The position numbers and the translations under genes are program-made. Shown one piece after another: positions 1 through 16,571 of a stretch of DNA of 64,000 nucleotides (position 1 is its first letter; each line of letters opens with the position of its first letter). Below the pieces are notes generated by a model. The model did no database searches. It saw only the letters and a list, made by a program, of their open reading frames with translations, and was not told the origin of the DNA. Origin of the DNA: Deinococcus radiopugnans ATCC 19172 (lineage in GTDB: Bacteria > Deinococcota > Deinococci > Deinococcales > Deinococcaceae); contig NZ_VDMO01000013.1 of the NCBI RefSeq assembly GCF_006335125.1, forward strand, positions 56,198 to 120,197. Reading direction: 5' to 3'.

Positions 1-167
1 GGCCCTCCGAGAACGGCCCGTTCGGGGCGCGCATCGTGGGCGAGCCGCCCATCACGGCGGGGGCGGCCGCCATCGCCAACGCGATCCGGGACGCGGCGGG
101 CGTGCGCGTTACGAGTCTGCCCGCCACCCCCGAGCAGGTCTGGCGGCTGATGCAGGAGCGCGGCTGA
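1..167 (+). CDS. Xanthine dehydrogenase-type molybdopterin-binding subunit, C-terminal end (partial)
   Basis: Only the last 54 codons are in the window, read from base 3 to the TGA at 165-167. The visible segment contains IVGEPPITAGAAAIANAIRD followed by VRVTSLPATPEQVW. This matches the conserved C-terminus of the large molybdenum-cofactor subunit of xanthine dehydrogenase/aldehyde oxidase enzymes, where a G-GEPP turn is followed by a helix and a P-TPE-V tail. These enzymes hydroxylate purines or aldehydes in the cytoplasm. The substrate and the subunit layout cannot be judged from this fragment. It reads towards the GNAT gene that starts 23 nt downstream. Confidence 0.8.
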   Translation, partial: PSENGPFGARIVGEPPITAGAAAIANAIRDAAGVRVTSLPATPEQVWRLMQERG

Positions 168-190
168 ACGGGCACTGGCCCCTGTTCGCG

Positions 191-808
191 TTGCGTCTCG
201 AGACGCCGCGCCTGGAACTGCGCCCGCCGCATGACGGGGAACTCGCGGCCCTGGCAGATGTGGCGGCTGGGGGCATCCACCTTCCCGGCGAGCGCCCCTT
301 TCTGACTCCCTGGACCCATCTGCCGCCGCAGGAACGCGCCCTGTACGTCATGCAGCAGCACTGGCTGTCGCGTGGACAGTGGCTGCCAGAGGCGTGGAGT
401 CTGGGGCTGGGCGTGTTCCGCGAGGGTCAGCCCATCGGCATGGTCTCGCTGCGGGGCCGTGACTTTCCTGTTCTGCGCGAGGTGAAAACGGGTTCCTGGC
501 TCGGCCTGGCCTTTCACGGCCAGGGCTACGGCACCGAGGCCCGCGCCGCGCTGCTGCATCTGGCGTTTGCCGAGCTGGGCGCGGTGGCCGCCCTCAGCGA
601 GGTGTTTCAGGACAACGCGGCGTCCCAGGGGGTCTCGCGCACGCTGGGGTATCGCCCCGACGGCATCTCGCGTGACGTACTGGACGGCCAGCCCGTCGTC
701 TCGGATCGCCTGCGCCTGACGCGGGAGGACTGGGAGCGGCATCAGAGAACGCCTGTGACGGTCACGGGGTTGGAGGCCTGCCGCCGGTTCTTCTTTCCTG
801 AGCCATAA
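191..808 (+). CDS. GNAT family N-acetyltransferase
   Basis: This 205-residue protein starts with TTG. It opens with the RLETPRLELRP strand typical of RimJ/RimL-like acetyltransferases and carries the acetyl-CoA loop GLAFHGQGYGTEARAALLHLAF near residues 107-128. Members of this group acetylate small molecules or protein N-termini using acetyl-CoA. The substrate cannot be told from sequence. The late domain runs through a SEVFQDN--SQGVSRTLGY segment, as expected for the fold. The gene converges on the V-ATPase operon, and the two are separated by a terminator hairpin. Confidence 0.85.
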   Translation: MRLETPRLELRPPHDGELAALADVAAGGIHLPGERPFLTPWTHLPPQERALYVMQQHWLSRGQWLPEAWSLGLGVFREGQPIGMVSLRGRDFPVLREVKTGSWLGLAFHGQGYGTEARAALLHLAFAELGAVAALSEVFQDNAASQGVSRTLGYRPDGISRDVLDGQPVVSDRLRLTREDWERHQRTPVTVTGLEACRRFFFPEP

Positions 809-833
809 AAAACCGCCCCCACTCGGAGGGCGG
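806..833 (-). terminator. Rho-independent terminator of the V-ATPase operon
   Basis: The hairpin CCGCCC (813-818) / GGGCGG (828-833) is followed, on the minus strand, by a run of six T at 807-812. It lies about 20 nt past the atpD stop codon. On the plus strand the same hairpin has no T-run, so it acts mainly on the minus strand. Confidence 0.8.
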
Positions 834-852
834 CCTTCTCTGCGCTCGGAAC

Positions 853-1527
853 TCAGTCGGCTGCGGAGCCGTGGTTCCCGGCCTGCATGTTTTCCTTGTC
901 CTTCTTGGCGTCGGCTTCCAGCTTGGCCTTGATCTTCTTCAGGGTAAAGCTGGCCTCGCGCTCGCGCTGATCCAGGACGCTGCGGATAAAGCGGATGTCG
1001 TCCTGAATGCCGGGGATGAGCACCTGCTCCAGCGCGTTCACGCGGCGCGAGGTCTTCTTGATCTCCTCGCCAATCCGGCGCAGCTTGGTCTCGGTGGCGG
1101 CCACCTTGACGATGCCGTCCATTACGCCGCCGAAATCGGTGGCGGCCTGGATGGTGCGGGCGCCCACATTGATCGGGCTGAACGTGGTGGCCGTGTCGCG
1201 CTGGGGCACAGCGATACGCGGCACCTTCACGCCGTACAGGTTGTCGATCTGCATGTCGATGGCGTAGTCGCCGCTGCCCGCCAGGCTCAGGCTCTCGACG
1301 GCTTCCGGCGTGTCCCACGCTTTCGCGCCGAACAGGCTGGTGTACGCGCCGGTGCTGACGCTGGCGAGTTCCTCACGGGCGGCCAGCGCGTCCTTGACCA
1401 GCGCGAAGAACTCGCCGATCAGGGCGTCGCGCTTGCGCTTGAGGAGGTCGGCGCCGCTCTGCGCGGTCTTGAGGCTGGCCTTGCTCGCCAGCATCGCGCT
1501 GCGGGTGGGGCTGATCTGTCCTGCCAT
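853..1527 (-). CDS. atpD: V-type ATP synthase subunit D (central stalk)
   Basis: This 224-residue subunit forms the long coiled-coil rotor shaft inside the A3B3 headpiece. It begins MAGQISPTRSAMLASKASL, a typical subunit D opening (ISPTRs-L--lk--L), and has long N- and C-terminal helices rich in K, E and R. The open frame extends 44 codons upstream, but the chosen ATG has an AAAGGAGGTG Shine-Dalgarno immediately before it. It is the last gene of the nine-gene operon. A 101 bp gap containing an imperfect palindrome separates it from atpB, which is unusual in an otherwise tightly packed operon. Confidence 0.95.
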   Translation of the reverse strand: MAGQISPTRSAMLASKASLKTAQSGADLLKRKRDALIGEFFALVKDALAAREELASVSTGAYTSLFGAKAWDTPEAVESLSLAGSGDYAIDMQIDNLYGVKVPRIAVPQRDTATTFSPINVGARTIQAATDFGGVMDGIVKVAATETKLRRIGEEIKKTSRRVNALEQVLIPGIQDDIRFIRSVLDQREREASFTLKKIKAKLEADAKKDKENMQAGNHGSAAD

Positions 1528-1628
1528 TTTGTTCACCTCCTTTGTCGGTGAAGTGCGCGGTGTGCGGTACGCAGGGCGCGGGTTTAATCTTACCCCGCGT
1601 ACTGCGCACCGCCTCCCGCATCCCTCAT

Positions 1629-4792
<3,164 letters not shown>

Positions 4793-4918
4793 GTTTCTCC
4801 TTCGGAGAGGTCTAAGGGTCTTTCTATAAGGTCTAAGGTCAAACAGTCTAAAGCAGGCGCAGAACGGCGTTTGTGCTTTGTGCCGTCTGGCCGTTAGACG
4901 GTTTGACCTGTAGACCGG
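4793..4918. repeat. TTAGAC-type repeat cluster inside the V-ATPase operon
   Basis: The spacer between atpF and atpA contains several GTCTAA/TTAGAC words: GGTCTAAG at 4809 and 4831, AGTCTAAAG near 4845, and GTTAGACGG near 4892, with GTAGACC near 4910. Similar words recur before the histidine kinase (29743-29781) and after the hydroxyacid dehydrogenase (21449-21476). No open frame with coding character was found here. Confidence 0.6.
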
Positions 4919-5275
4919 TTACAGCTTGATATCGAAGCCGATGGTCTCGCGCACCAGCTTGCCCATGTACGCCTTGGCGTCCACGGTGTCGGGCGAGAAG
5001 GCATCTTTGAGGCTGGGAATGGGCAGCAGGATGGGCAGGTCACGGCCCCGCATGACGCGGGTGGTGGAGGCCAGCGGATCGGCGATGAGTCCAGTGTCCA
5101 CGGCCACCAGGCCGTAGTTCCCCTCGGTGATCAGTCGTTCCAGTTCCGCCTGGGCGGTTTCGGGCGTGGCTTCCACCACGTGAACCCCGGCCAGCCGGTA
5201 GCCCGTGGCGGTTTCCGAATCGCTCAGGACGGCGACGTGGCGGGTGTTGCCCGTTTTGGCGCTTGAACCGGTCAC
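4919..5275 (-). CDS. atpF: V-type ATP synthase subunit F
   Basis: This is a 118-residue Rossmann-like central-stalk subunit that modulates rotor coupling. It reads RHVAVLSDSETATGYRLAGV and ends with a segment resembling the usual I-I---A----R----- core (PILLPIPSLKDAF). The GTG start overlaps the atpC stop by 4 bp (GTGA). The first 12 residues (MTGSSAKTGNTR) exceed the family core, so a slightly later start is possible but lacks a better codon. Confidence 0.9.
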   Translation of the reverse strand: MTGSSAKTGNTRHVAVLSDSETATGYRLAGVHVVEATPETAQAELERLITEGNYGLVAVDTGLIADPLASTTRVMRGRDLPILLPIPSLKDAFSPDTVDAKAYMGKLVRETIGFDIKL

Positions 5276-6249
5276 GCCTGCACCTCCTTGCGAATCTGCT
5301 CGCTGCTCAGGTCATAGAACTTGCCGCGGGCGATCAGGCGCAGTTTGGCAATCTCGATTTCCTTGCGGCGCAGGAAGTCCAGGATGATCCCCACGCCCTC
5401 CGGGTCACCAGCCGCGCTGTTGCGGGCGGCGCGGTCGAGCGTGCCCCGCGCAGCCACCTCCGCCTCTTCCAGCGACGGGGCTTCGAGAATGGCGGCGATC
5501 TCGCCCACGCCGCCCGCGTCCCCGCCGGCCAGTCGGCTGTAGCCGGCGGCGTCCAGGCTGCCTCCGGCGACGAACAGGCTGGGATCGGGGGTCTGACCCT
5601 GCTGCGTCCGCGCGATCAGGGCGTTGGTCACGTCGATCTCGCGGGTCAGGTAGCGGCGCAGGCTGGTGTTGCGGGCCACGCCCAGGGCGTAACGGTAGTA
5701 GCCCTGATCCAGCGCCACTTCCAGATCCAGCAGGCGGCCACTGCCCGCGTAGGCGGCGGCCCCGTCACGCATGGCTTTCGCCAGCGGGTGACCGCTGACC
5801 GCGATGGCGGCGGCGGCGCTGGGCAGGTCACTGCTGGCGGCGGCGGCCTGCAGGGCGGCGGGCTTGAGGGTGCCGCCCTCGATCAGGCCGCTCTGGATGG
5901 CCTCAACCCCCCGGTTGCCGGCAATGCCGCGCGCCACGGTCTTGAGGTTGACCAGATCCCACTTCATCAGCAGGGTCTGGATCTCGCGTTTGGCGTCGCC
6001 GTCCGCAAAGCCCAGCACCCGCTGGGAGGTGTCGAAGAAGTTGCGGCTCAGGGCGCGGTCCAGCTCGGACAGGCCCGCACCCTCGGTGGTGGTTTCACGC
6101 AGGTTGGGGGCCAGGTCGGTCTCGGTCAGCACCCGCAGGAATTCGGCGTAGCTGCCCGACGCGAGCGCCGAGTCCAGGGCGCGCCCGTCCAGCAGCTTGG
6201 TGCGCATGACGCGCACGCGCGTATTGATGTACGAGTAATCGTCGGGCAT
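5272..6249 (-). CDS. atpC: V-type ATP synthase subunit C (d-like rotor adaptor)
   Basis: The 325-residue funnel-shaped subunit links the central stalk to the membrane c/K-ring. It opens DDYSYINTRVRVMRTKLL, a hallmark of the V0 d/C family, and is predominantly helical with the repeated three-fold family pattern. A TAGGAGACGCG ribosome site precedes the ATG. It lies between atpE and atpF, as in Thermus. Confidence 0.93.
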   Translation of the reverse strand: MPDDYSYINTRVRVMRTKLLDGRALDSALASGSYAEFLRVLTETDLAPNLRETTTEGAGLSELDRALSRNFFDTSQRVLGFADGDAKREIQTLLMKWDLVNLKTVARGIAGNRGVEAIQSGLIEGGTLKPAALQAAAASSDLPSAAAAIAVSGHPLAKAMRDGAAAYAGSGRLLDLEVALDQGYYRYALGVARNTSLRRYLTREIDVTNALIARTQQGQTPDPSLFVAGGSLDAAGYSRLAGGDAGGVGEIAAILEAPSLEEAEVAARGTLDRAARNSAAGDPEGVGIILDFLRRKEIEIAKLRLIARGKFYDLSSEQIRKEVQA

Positions 6250-6257
6250 CGCGTCTC

Positions 6258-6836
6258 CTACTCGGCCAGCAGCCGGGTGATCTGCGGCGCCAGTTCCTCA
6301 CGCACGCGCTCCAGGCGGCCCACCAGCGTGTTCTGAATGCTGGTCTTGCCGTCCGGGCCGATCAGGCGCACGCCGGTCTGCACGCTGTCGTTGACGCGCA
6401 CCTCCAGCGTGGCCGCCTCGCCGCCCAGGAACTCCAGGGCGCGGCGCGCGGCGTCCTGCTCGCTGCTCTGGGTTTCCACCGCCACCGCGCCGGGCAGCGC
6501 CTGAAGGCCCTCGCTGATCAGTTTGATCATGATCTGCGGGTACTCGGGGGCGCTGACCGAGCTGCGGATGTACTGCTCGGCGGTCTGGAAGGCCTGGGTC
6601 TGCAGGGAGTCGGTGGCCGCCAGACGCTGGGCATTGCTGTCCAGGTCCGCGGCGCTGCGGGCGCGCACCAGACCGGCCTGACGGGCGGTGTCCAGCGCGC
6701 GGGTGCGGCCCGAGACCAGCGCCTCGGCGCGCTCGTTGGCCGCCGCCACAATTGCGTCGGCACGTTCCCTGGCCTCGGCGCGGATGCGCTCGATCTCGGT
6801 CTGGGCTTCGTTTTGCAGCAGCTTGTCCAGGGCCAT
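6258..6836 (-). CDS. atpE: V-type ATP synthase subunit E (peripheral stalk)
   Basis: The 192-residue protein has a long charged N-terminal helix (about residues 1-90, rich in A, E and R) and a compact C-terminal domain. This is the architecture of subunit E, which pairs with G/H to form the peripheral stalk. The ATG follows the atpK stop after one base (TGA-T-ATG), so translation is coupled. The next start (atpC) is 8 bp away. Confidence 0.9.
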   Translation of the reverse strand: MALDKLLQNEAQTEIERIRAEARERADAIVAAANERAEALVSGRTRALDTARQAGLVRARSAADLDSNAQRLAATDSLQTQAFQTAEQYIRSSVSAPEYPQIMIKLISEGLQALPGAVAVETQSSEQDAARRALEFLGGEAATLEVRVNDSVQTGVRLIGPDGKTSIQNTLVGRLERVREELAPQITRLLAE

Positions 6837-6837
6837 A

Positions 6838-7137
6838 TCAGTTCAGGATGAACAGCGCGAGGAAGCCGAAGATGACCAGCGTTTCGGGAATCAGGAAGTA
6901 CAGCAGCAGGCTGCCGGCCTTGCTGGGGTCCTCGGCGACGGCGCCGACCAGGCTCGAACCGATGCGCGCCTGCGCGATGCCGGTGCCGACGGCGCCCAGG
7001 CCCAGGGCCAGACCCGCGCCCAGGGCGCGCAGACCGCGGTACATGTCGTCGTTGACGGCCACTTCGGTCTGGGCCAGACCGCTGGTGGCGAGGGCGAGCA
7101 CGAGGGAAGCGAGGACGATCTTGTTGTATTTGGTCAT
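6838..7137 (-). CDS. atpK: V-type ATP synthase subunit K (proteolipid ring, c)
   Basis: The 99-residue membrane proteolipid has an N-terminal leader (MTKYNKIVLASLVLALATSG) followed by two transmembrane helices. The second helix carries the proton-binding glutamate in FLIPETLVIFGFLALF. Thermus subunit K likewise carries a leader. I chose ATG 7137 over an upstream GTG at 7146 because AGGAG lies 8 nt before it. The GLGAVGTGIAQARIGSS stretch is the glycine-rich first helix of the family. Confidence 0.92.
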   Translation of the reverse strand: MTKYNKIVLASLVLALATSGLAQTEVAVNDDMYRGLRALGAGLALGLGAVGTGIAQARIGSSLVGAVAEDPSKAGSLLLYFLIPETLVIFGFLALFILN

Positions 7138-7154
7138 GGTGAACACTCCTGGAG

Positions 7155-9538
<2,384 letters not shown>

Positions 9539-10011
9539 AACTTCACTCCTCCTTTTCCTGCTGTTCCGGCAAATCCCACGAGTTTCAGCCGCTTCAAAAG
9601 CCCCATCCTTGGGGGGATGAGGTATTTGGGGTGAACTCCAGAAATTGCGGCGGCCCGACCCTCTTTGTCACAGTTGCGTCAGACTCACCCGGTATCGTAA
9701 CACAGCCTTTACAAATGCCTGGGGGGGCAAGCGTCCCTGGCGCGGCCTTATCCCAAAATGCGGTGAGTCGAAGACGAACCCGAGCGAAGCGAGTGGCAAC
9801 ACTCCCGTCTTGTGGCGATGGACGAACATCTGGTGGGGTTCCCGGATGCTCTGGAATCAGAGCAAGACGGTGTTATTCACCTCTTCCGGACAGGCCAGGG
9901 ATCACGCCAGGAAACGCCCCGCTGACCGCACTGCAGCCAGCCGCCGGAGATGCGGGCGGGGCTGGCTGCAGGGCGGCGGGCGCTGAACAGGTGGAGGGCT
10001 GAAGGTGAGGC
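9539..10011. other. Intergenic region between glnK-amt and the V-ATPase operon
   Basis: This stretch of 473 bp has no convincing gene. It must hold the V-ATPase promoter. A weak minus-strand candidate is GTGACA (9678-9683) with a GCAATT 17 nt on, but it is not decisive. Between 9771 and 9813 there is an AAGACG/CGTCTT hairpin enclosing GAGTGGCAACACTC, itself palindromic. The strong hairpin at 9931-9971 is listed separately. Confidence 0.4.
9931..9971 (-). terminator. Hairpin downstream of amt
   Basis: CTGCAGCCAGCC (9931-9942) and GGCTGGCTGCAG (9960-9971) form a perfect 12 bp stem with a 17 nt loop, 40 nt beyond the amt stop. There is no T-run, so it could be a Rho-assisted terminator or an mRNA 3'-end stabiliser. 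Confidence 0.5.
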
Positions 10012-11325
<1,314 letters not shown>

Positions 11326-11354
11326 GGACTTCACACTCCTTGAGGATGTTGCGG

Positions 11355-11726
11355 TCATACCGGGGCCAGCTTTTTCTCGGTGACGGGCGTCAGGGCCGAG
11401 TTGCCTTCCTCACCAGTGCGGATGCGGATGACGCGCTCCAGCGGCTGCACGAAGATTTTGCCGTCGCCCACTTCCCCGGTGCGGGCGCCCCGGCAGATGG
11501 CGTCGATGGCCGCCTGCTCGAACGGTTCGCTGACCGCCATGCGGATTTCCACCTTGTCGCGGAACTCGATCATCACGCGCGTGCCCCGGTAGTGCTCCAC
11601 GATTTCCTGCTCGCCGCCGTGGCCGCTGACCCGCGAGAGCGTGATGCCGCTGATCCCCGCCTGAAACAACGCCTCTTTAACGTGTTGAACCCGTTCGGGC
11701 CTGACGACTGCCGTGATCAGTTTCAT
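11355..11726 (-). CDS. glnK: P-II family nitrogen regulatory protein
   Basis: The 123-residue trimeric signal protein begins MKLITAVVRPERVQHVKEAL. By numbering against E. coli GlnB, Tyr46, Arg47 and Gly48 of the T-loop (YRG) and Lys58 are kept. The uridylylated Tyr51 is Val and Gln39 is Glu, so covalent control is unlikely. The protein also runs about 11 residues beyond the usual 112. ATG 11726 is the family start; ten upstream codons look untranslated. The neighbouring amt is the expected target. P-II proteins bind ATP/ADP and 2-oxoglutarate. Confidence 0.9.
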   Translation of the reverse strand: MKLITAVVRPERVQHVKEALFQAGISGITLSRVSGHGGEQEIVEHYRGTRVMIEFRDKVEIRMAVSEPFEQAAIDAICRGARTGEVGDGKIFVQPLERVIRIRTGEEGNSALTPVTEKKLAPV

Positions 11727-11778
11727 GGCGTTCCTCCCTGCACGCGCGACCTGCACCGTTCGCGCTCCGCATGTTCAG

Positions 11779-11821
11779 AGCCTAGAGAGGGAATTGCTTT
11801 TTGTCAAAATATTTTTTGACA
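11779..11821 (-). promoter_or_regulatory. glnK-amt promoter with 20 bp palindromic operator
   Basis: TGTCAAAA (11802-11809) and TTTTGACA (11814-11821) are perfect inverted repeats spaced by TATT. The proximal arm supplies a perfect minus-strand -35 (TTGACA, 11802-11807), followed 17 nt later by TAGGCT (11779-11784) as -10. A regulator bound here would block RNA polymerase. The regulator is not known. Confidence 0.65.
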
Positions 11822-11949
11822 TTTGGCTAGATTCTGAGATACGGATTGCAGAAGATGCGGAAAAGGAGCCCGAATGTCGCGCTTGGGGTGAAGTTTAAGC
11901 CGTTTTCGGCGTGACATGGCGCCTGATGTGGGCTGGCACACCGCCGCAA
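11822..11949. other. AT-rich intergenic stretch, no gene seen
   Basis: This stretch lies between the glnK promoter and the terminator of the DUF4126 gene. It contains GATACGGATT near 11838-11847, the same word that opens the 136 bp inverted-repeat element at 21260, so it may be a decayed end of that element. No coding signal was found. Confidence 0.3.
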
Positions 11950-11985
11950 GACGGCGGGAGAGGTGATCGGGCCTCTCCCGCCGTC
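11950..11985 (-). terminator. Hairpin downstream of the DUF4126 gene
   Basis: GACGGCGGGAGAGG (11950-11963) pairs perfectly with CCTCTCCCGCCGTC (11972-11985) over 14 bp with an 8 nt loop. It lies 24 nt after the stop of the minus-strand gene. No T-run follows. Confidence 0.6.
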
Positions 11986-12009
11986 CGATCGGTTGTCGGT
12001 CTGAAACGG

Positions 12010-12567
12010 CTACAGCGCCCGGCGCCCCCGTCGCCGCGTCCATAACCTGTAGCCCACGAAGACCACGGCAGCCAGCAGGAGCACGGCCAGAAGGGGCACG
12101 AACACGGCCAGCAACGAGAGCAGCAGACTGGTGCCGTCCTCCAGGGTGCTGACCAGCGGATTGCCCAGCCCGCCCGTGGTGACTGTGGCGACCGGGCGCA
12201 CCGCCGTGCGGGTGGCATGCACTCCGCCCGCCACGATCACGCCCAGCGCCAGACTCAGGGCCGGGGGCACGTCGGCCACGCCGGTCTGCGCGGCAAACAG
12301 CACCGCGCCCGCCACCGTGTTGATCAGGCCGCCCACCAGATGCAGCGCGGTGTCGATGCCGGGAATCTTGTCGCCCACGAAATCCAGCAGTCCGATCACG
12401 CCCACGGCCAGCAAGACCCAGGGGTTGCCCAGCAGGCCAAACGGCTCATTCAGGTGCAGCACGCCCAGGCGCGACAGCAGGCCCACCACCAGCAGCGGTA
12501 CGTAGGCGTTCAGCCCCGCAGCGCCCGACAGGCCCAGCGAGGACAGCAGACCGGACAGCAGTTCCAT
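12010..12567 (-). CDS. DUF4126 domain-containing membrane protein
   Basis: This 185-residue protein has five or six hydrophobic segments, starting MELLSGLLSSLGLSGAAGLN and including LLDFVGDKIPGIDTALHLVG, the signature of DUF4126. It ends in an arginine-rich cytoplasmic tail (RLWTRRRGRR). Function is unknown. The frame is open upstream for 18 codons but the family start is at 12567. CACAAT lies 5 nt before it, a possible leaderless -10. Confidence 0.8.
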   Translation of the reverse strand: MELLSGLLSSLGLSGAAGLNAYVPLLVVGLLSRLGVLHLNEPFGLLGNPWVLLAVGVIGLLDFVGDKIPGIDTALHLVGGLINTVAGAVLFAAQTGVADVPPALSLALGVIVAGGVHATRTAVRPVATVTTGGLGNPLVSTLEDGTSLLLSLLAVFVPLLAVLLLAAVVFVGYRLWTRRRGRRAL

Positions 12568-12632
12568 ACCGCATTGTGACGTGCGTTGGCGCACAGGCGG
12601 GCAGGGGACAGCTTGAGCCAACCGCCTCCCTC

Positions 12633-12662
12633 TTGCCGTGCCCTCCCCGGTTCGTGTAGAGT
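12633..12662 (+). promoter_or_regulatory. Predicted promoter for rpmI-rplT
   Basis: TTGCCG (12633-12638) and TAGAGT (12657-12662) are separated by 18 nt and would start transcription about 120 nt before rpmI. The long GC-rich leader could host L20 feedback control, but no structure was demonstrated. Confidence 0.45.
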
Positions 12663-12789
12663 CTTCTCTTGGTCAAGTGGGGCAGGGCAGACCAACGGCG
12701 CAGATGCAGGACTGAAATCTGAGCGGCCCGAACCCCAGACGTGAGCCCGGCCCAGGCCGGCGCGAGCGGACTACACAGGAGGGCCTACC

Positions 12790-13364
<575 letters not shown>

Positions 13365-13384
13365 GACCGTCCGTCCTGAAGAAA

Positions 13385-13417
13385 GCGCCGCCCCCATCAG
13401 GAGGCGGCGCTTTTGTT
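13385..13417 (+). terminator. Rho-independent terminator after rplT
   Basis: GCGCCGCC (13385-13392) pairs with GGCGGCGC (13403-13410) and is followed by TTTTGTTGTTT. On the minus strand it also faces the end of the GntR gene, where the following run is only TTTC. Confidence 0.85.
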
Positions 13418-13469
13418 GTTTCGTCTTGCAGAAGGAAGGGCAGGAAGAGGCTGCCGCCCCCGCGCGGAT

Positions 13470-14162
13470 TCACGGCTCGAAGGTGTCCTGGAAGGCGTAG
13501 CGGTCTCCGCGCACCCAGTAGTTGACGTAGCTGGCGCGTTTGCTGCCGCTGTAGGTGGTGCGCCGGAGCAGGAAGGCGGCGGTGCCCAGCGGCACGCGCA
13601 GCAGGTCGGCCTCCTCCTGGCGCAGGTTGACCGCTTCCAGATTCTGCTCGACGCGGGCCATCGGTACGCCCATGCTGACCATCGTTTCGTGGATGCTCTC
13701 GGCGCTCAGGTTCTGCTCCAGCAGGCCCGGCGCCAGCGCGGCGTTGACGTAGCGCTTCTCGATCACCAGCGCCTCGTCCCCGGCGTTGCGCAGGCGGTGG
13801 ACGAAGATCACCGGATCACCGCTCTGAATCTGCAGCACGATGGCGATTTCCGGGGTGGCCTCGATCTGCATGGCGCGCAGCACGGTGGTGCGGTGATCGG
13901 GGTGCCGCGCCCACTCCTTGAAGGGCCGCACCCGGAAGGTGCCCTGCCGGAAGCGTTTGCCGGTGGGAAAGGTGCCCGCGCCCTGCACGCGGTACACGTA
14001 GCCTTCACGCTCCAGTTCGTCGATGGCGCGGCGGGCGGTCATGCGCGAGACCTCGAATTCGCGGGCCAGTTGCGGTTCGCTGGGCAGCGGCAGCCCCTCG
14101 GCGTAATGGCCCCCCAGCAGCCGGTCTTTCAGGGTCGATTTGATCAGCGGGTATTTCGCCAT
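13470..14162 (-). CDS. GntR family transcriptional regulator, HutC subfamily
   Basis: This is a 230-residue regulator. Residues 1-70 form the winged helix (LPSEPQLAREFEVSRMTARRAIDELEREGYVYRVQG-GTF). The rest is a UTRA effector domain, which binds small ligands such as histidine derivatives or sugar phosphates. GGAGGG lies 7 nt before the chosen ATG, although the frame is open for 35 codons upstream. No metabolic operon is attached, so the ligand is unknown. The imperfect palindrome TGTCTGGACA at 14253-14262 upstream is a candidate operator. Confidence 0.9.
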   Translation of the reverse strand: MAKYPLIKSTLKDRLLGGHYAEGLPLPSEPQLAREFEVSRMTARRAIDELEREGYVYRVQGAGTFPTGKRFRQGTFRVRPFKEWARHPDHRTTVLRAMQIEATPEIAIVLQIQSGDPVIFVHRLRNAGDEALVIEKRYVNAALAPGLLEQNLSAESIHETMVSMGVPMARVEQNLEAVNLRQEEADLLRVPLGTAAFLLRRTTYSGSKRASYVNYWVRGDRYAFQDTFEP

Positions 14163-14252
14163 GCATCCCTCCAGGGCACTTCCCGCGTGCGTTCCCACCA
14201 ACGGGCCAGAGCTGAAGCCTATCTTAAGATTAGTGTCCGAGGTACACAAGGT

Positions 14253-14262
14253 TGTCTGGACA
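14253..14262. promoter_or_regulatory. Candidate operator upstream of the GntR gene
   Basis: TGTC-TG-GACA lies 91 nt before the GntR start, inside a short AT-richer tract with CTTAAGAT at 14223-14230. GntR/HutC proteins commonly bind short palindromes in their own upstream region. Assignment is by position only. Confidence 0.3.
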
Positions 14263-14389
14263 GTCACTCATCTGGGAACCCCTCTGAAACAGGTCAGCGC
14301 CCCCAGTTCGGATGGTGAATGGCTCTCAGATGCAAAGATCCAGATGCCAAGATTGGGGCGGCCAGAACCGCAGGTGGCCTGCAGCGCGG

Positions 14390-15403
<1,014 letters not shown>

Positions 15404-15490
15404 TGCCCCCACCATACGCCGCCCCTGCCGGGACAAAGGCGAGTTCGGCCACCCCCGCATCAGTCCACCTTCCGGCCACACCGCCCCGGC

Positions 15491-15496
15491 TAGAAT
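15491..15496 (+). promoter_or_regulatory. -10 element for ebfC
   Basis: TAGAAT lies 9 nt before the ATG at 15506, implying a 5' leader of two or three bases at most. No -35 match is evident. Confidence 0.55.
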
Positions 15497-15505
15497 GCAG
15501 TCACT

Positions 15506-15796
15506 ATGGATATGAAGAAGCTGATGAAGCAGATGCAGCAGGCCCAGAGCGCCGCCGCCAAGATTCAGGAGAATCTGGCCGCCCAGTCGGTGGAAGGCAC
15601 GGCCAGCGGTCTGGTCACGGTGACCATGAACGGCCACGGCAAGGTCACGGCCCTGAAGATCAAGCCCGAGGCCGTGGATCCGGACGACGTGGAAGCGCTG
15701 GAAGACCTGCTGCTCGTCGCCCTGCAGGACGCCAGCGCCCAGGCCGACGCCCTGCAGCAGGACGCCACGCGCGGGCTGGGGATTCCCGGATTTTGA
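15506..15796 (+). CDS. YbaB/EbfC family nucleoid-associated protein
   Basis: The 96-residue protein begins MDMKKLMKQMQQAQSAAAKI and contains VEGTASGLVTVTMNGHGKV, the hallmark of the small dimeric DNA-binding YbaB/EbfC family. It precedes recR by 109 bp, the common bacterial arrangement linking the two in DNA maintenance. No Shine-Dalgarno is present; a -10 element lies 9 nt upstream. Confidence 0.93.
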   Translation: MDMKKLMKQMQQAQSAAAKIQENLAAQSVEGTASGLVTVTMNGHGKVTALKIKPEAVDPDDVEALEDLLLVALQDASAQADALQQDATRGLGIPGF

Positions 15797-15905
15797 AGAC
15801 GTGCGCGGTGCGCGGCGCGTGGTATGCGGGAGGTGGAAGGCGGGAAGGGGTTGTTGACCGCGCGCCGCGTCCTGCGTCCCGCCCCCCGTTGCGGAGCAGC
15901 CACCC

Positions 15906-16568
<663 letters not shown>

Positions 16569-16571
16569 GGA

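Noticed and set aside
14300..14389. Molybdenum-cofactor riboswitch next to moaA
   Set aside because: This DNA is downstream of moaA, not upstream, and the short upstream region shows no such fold.
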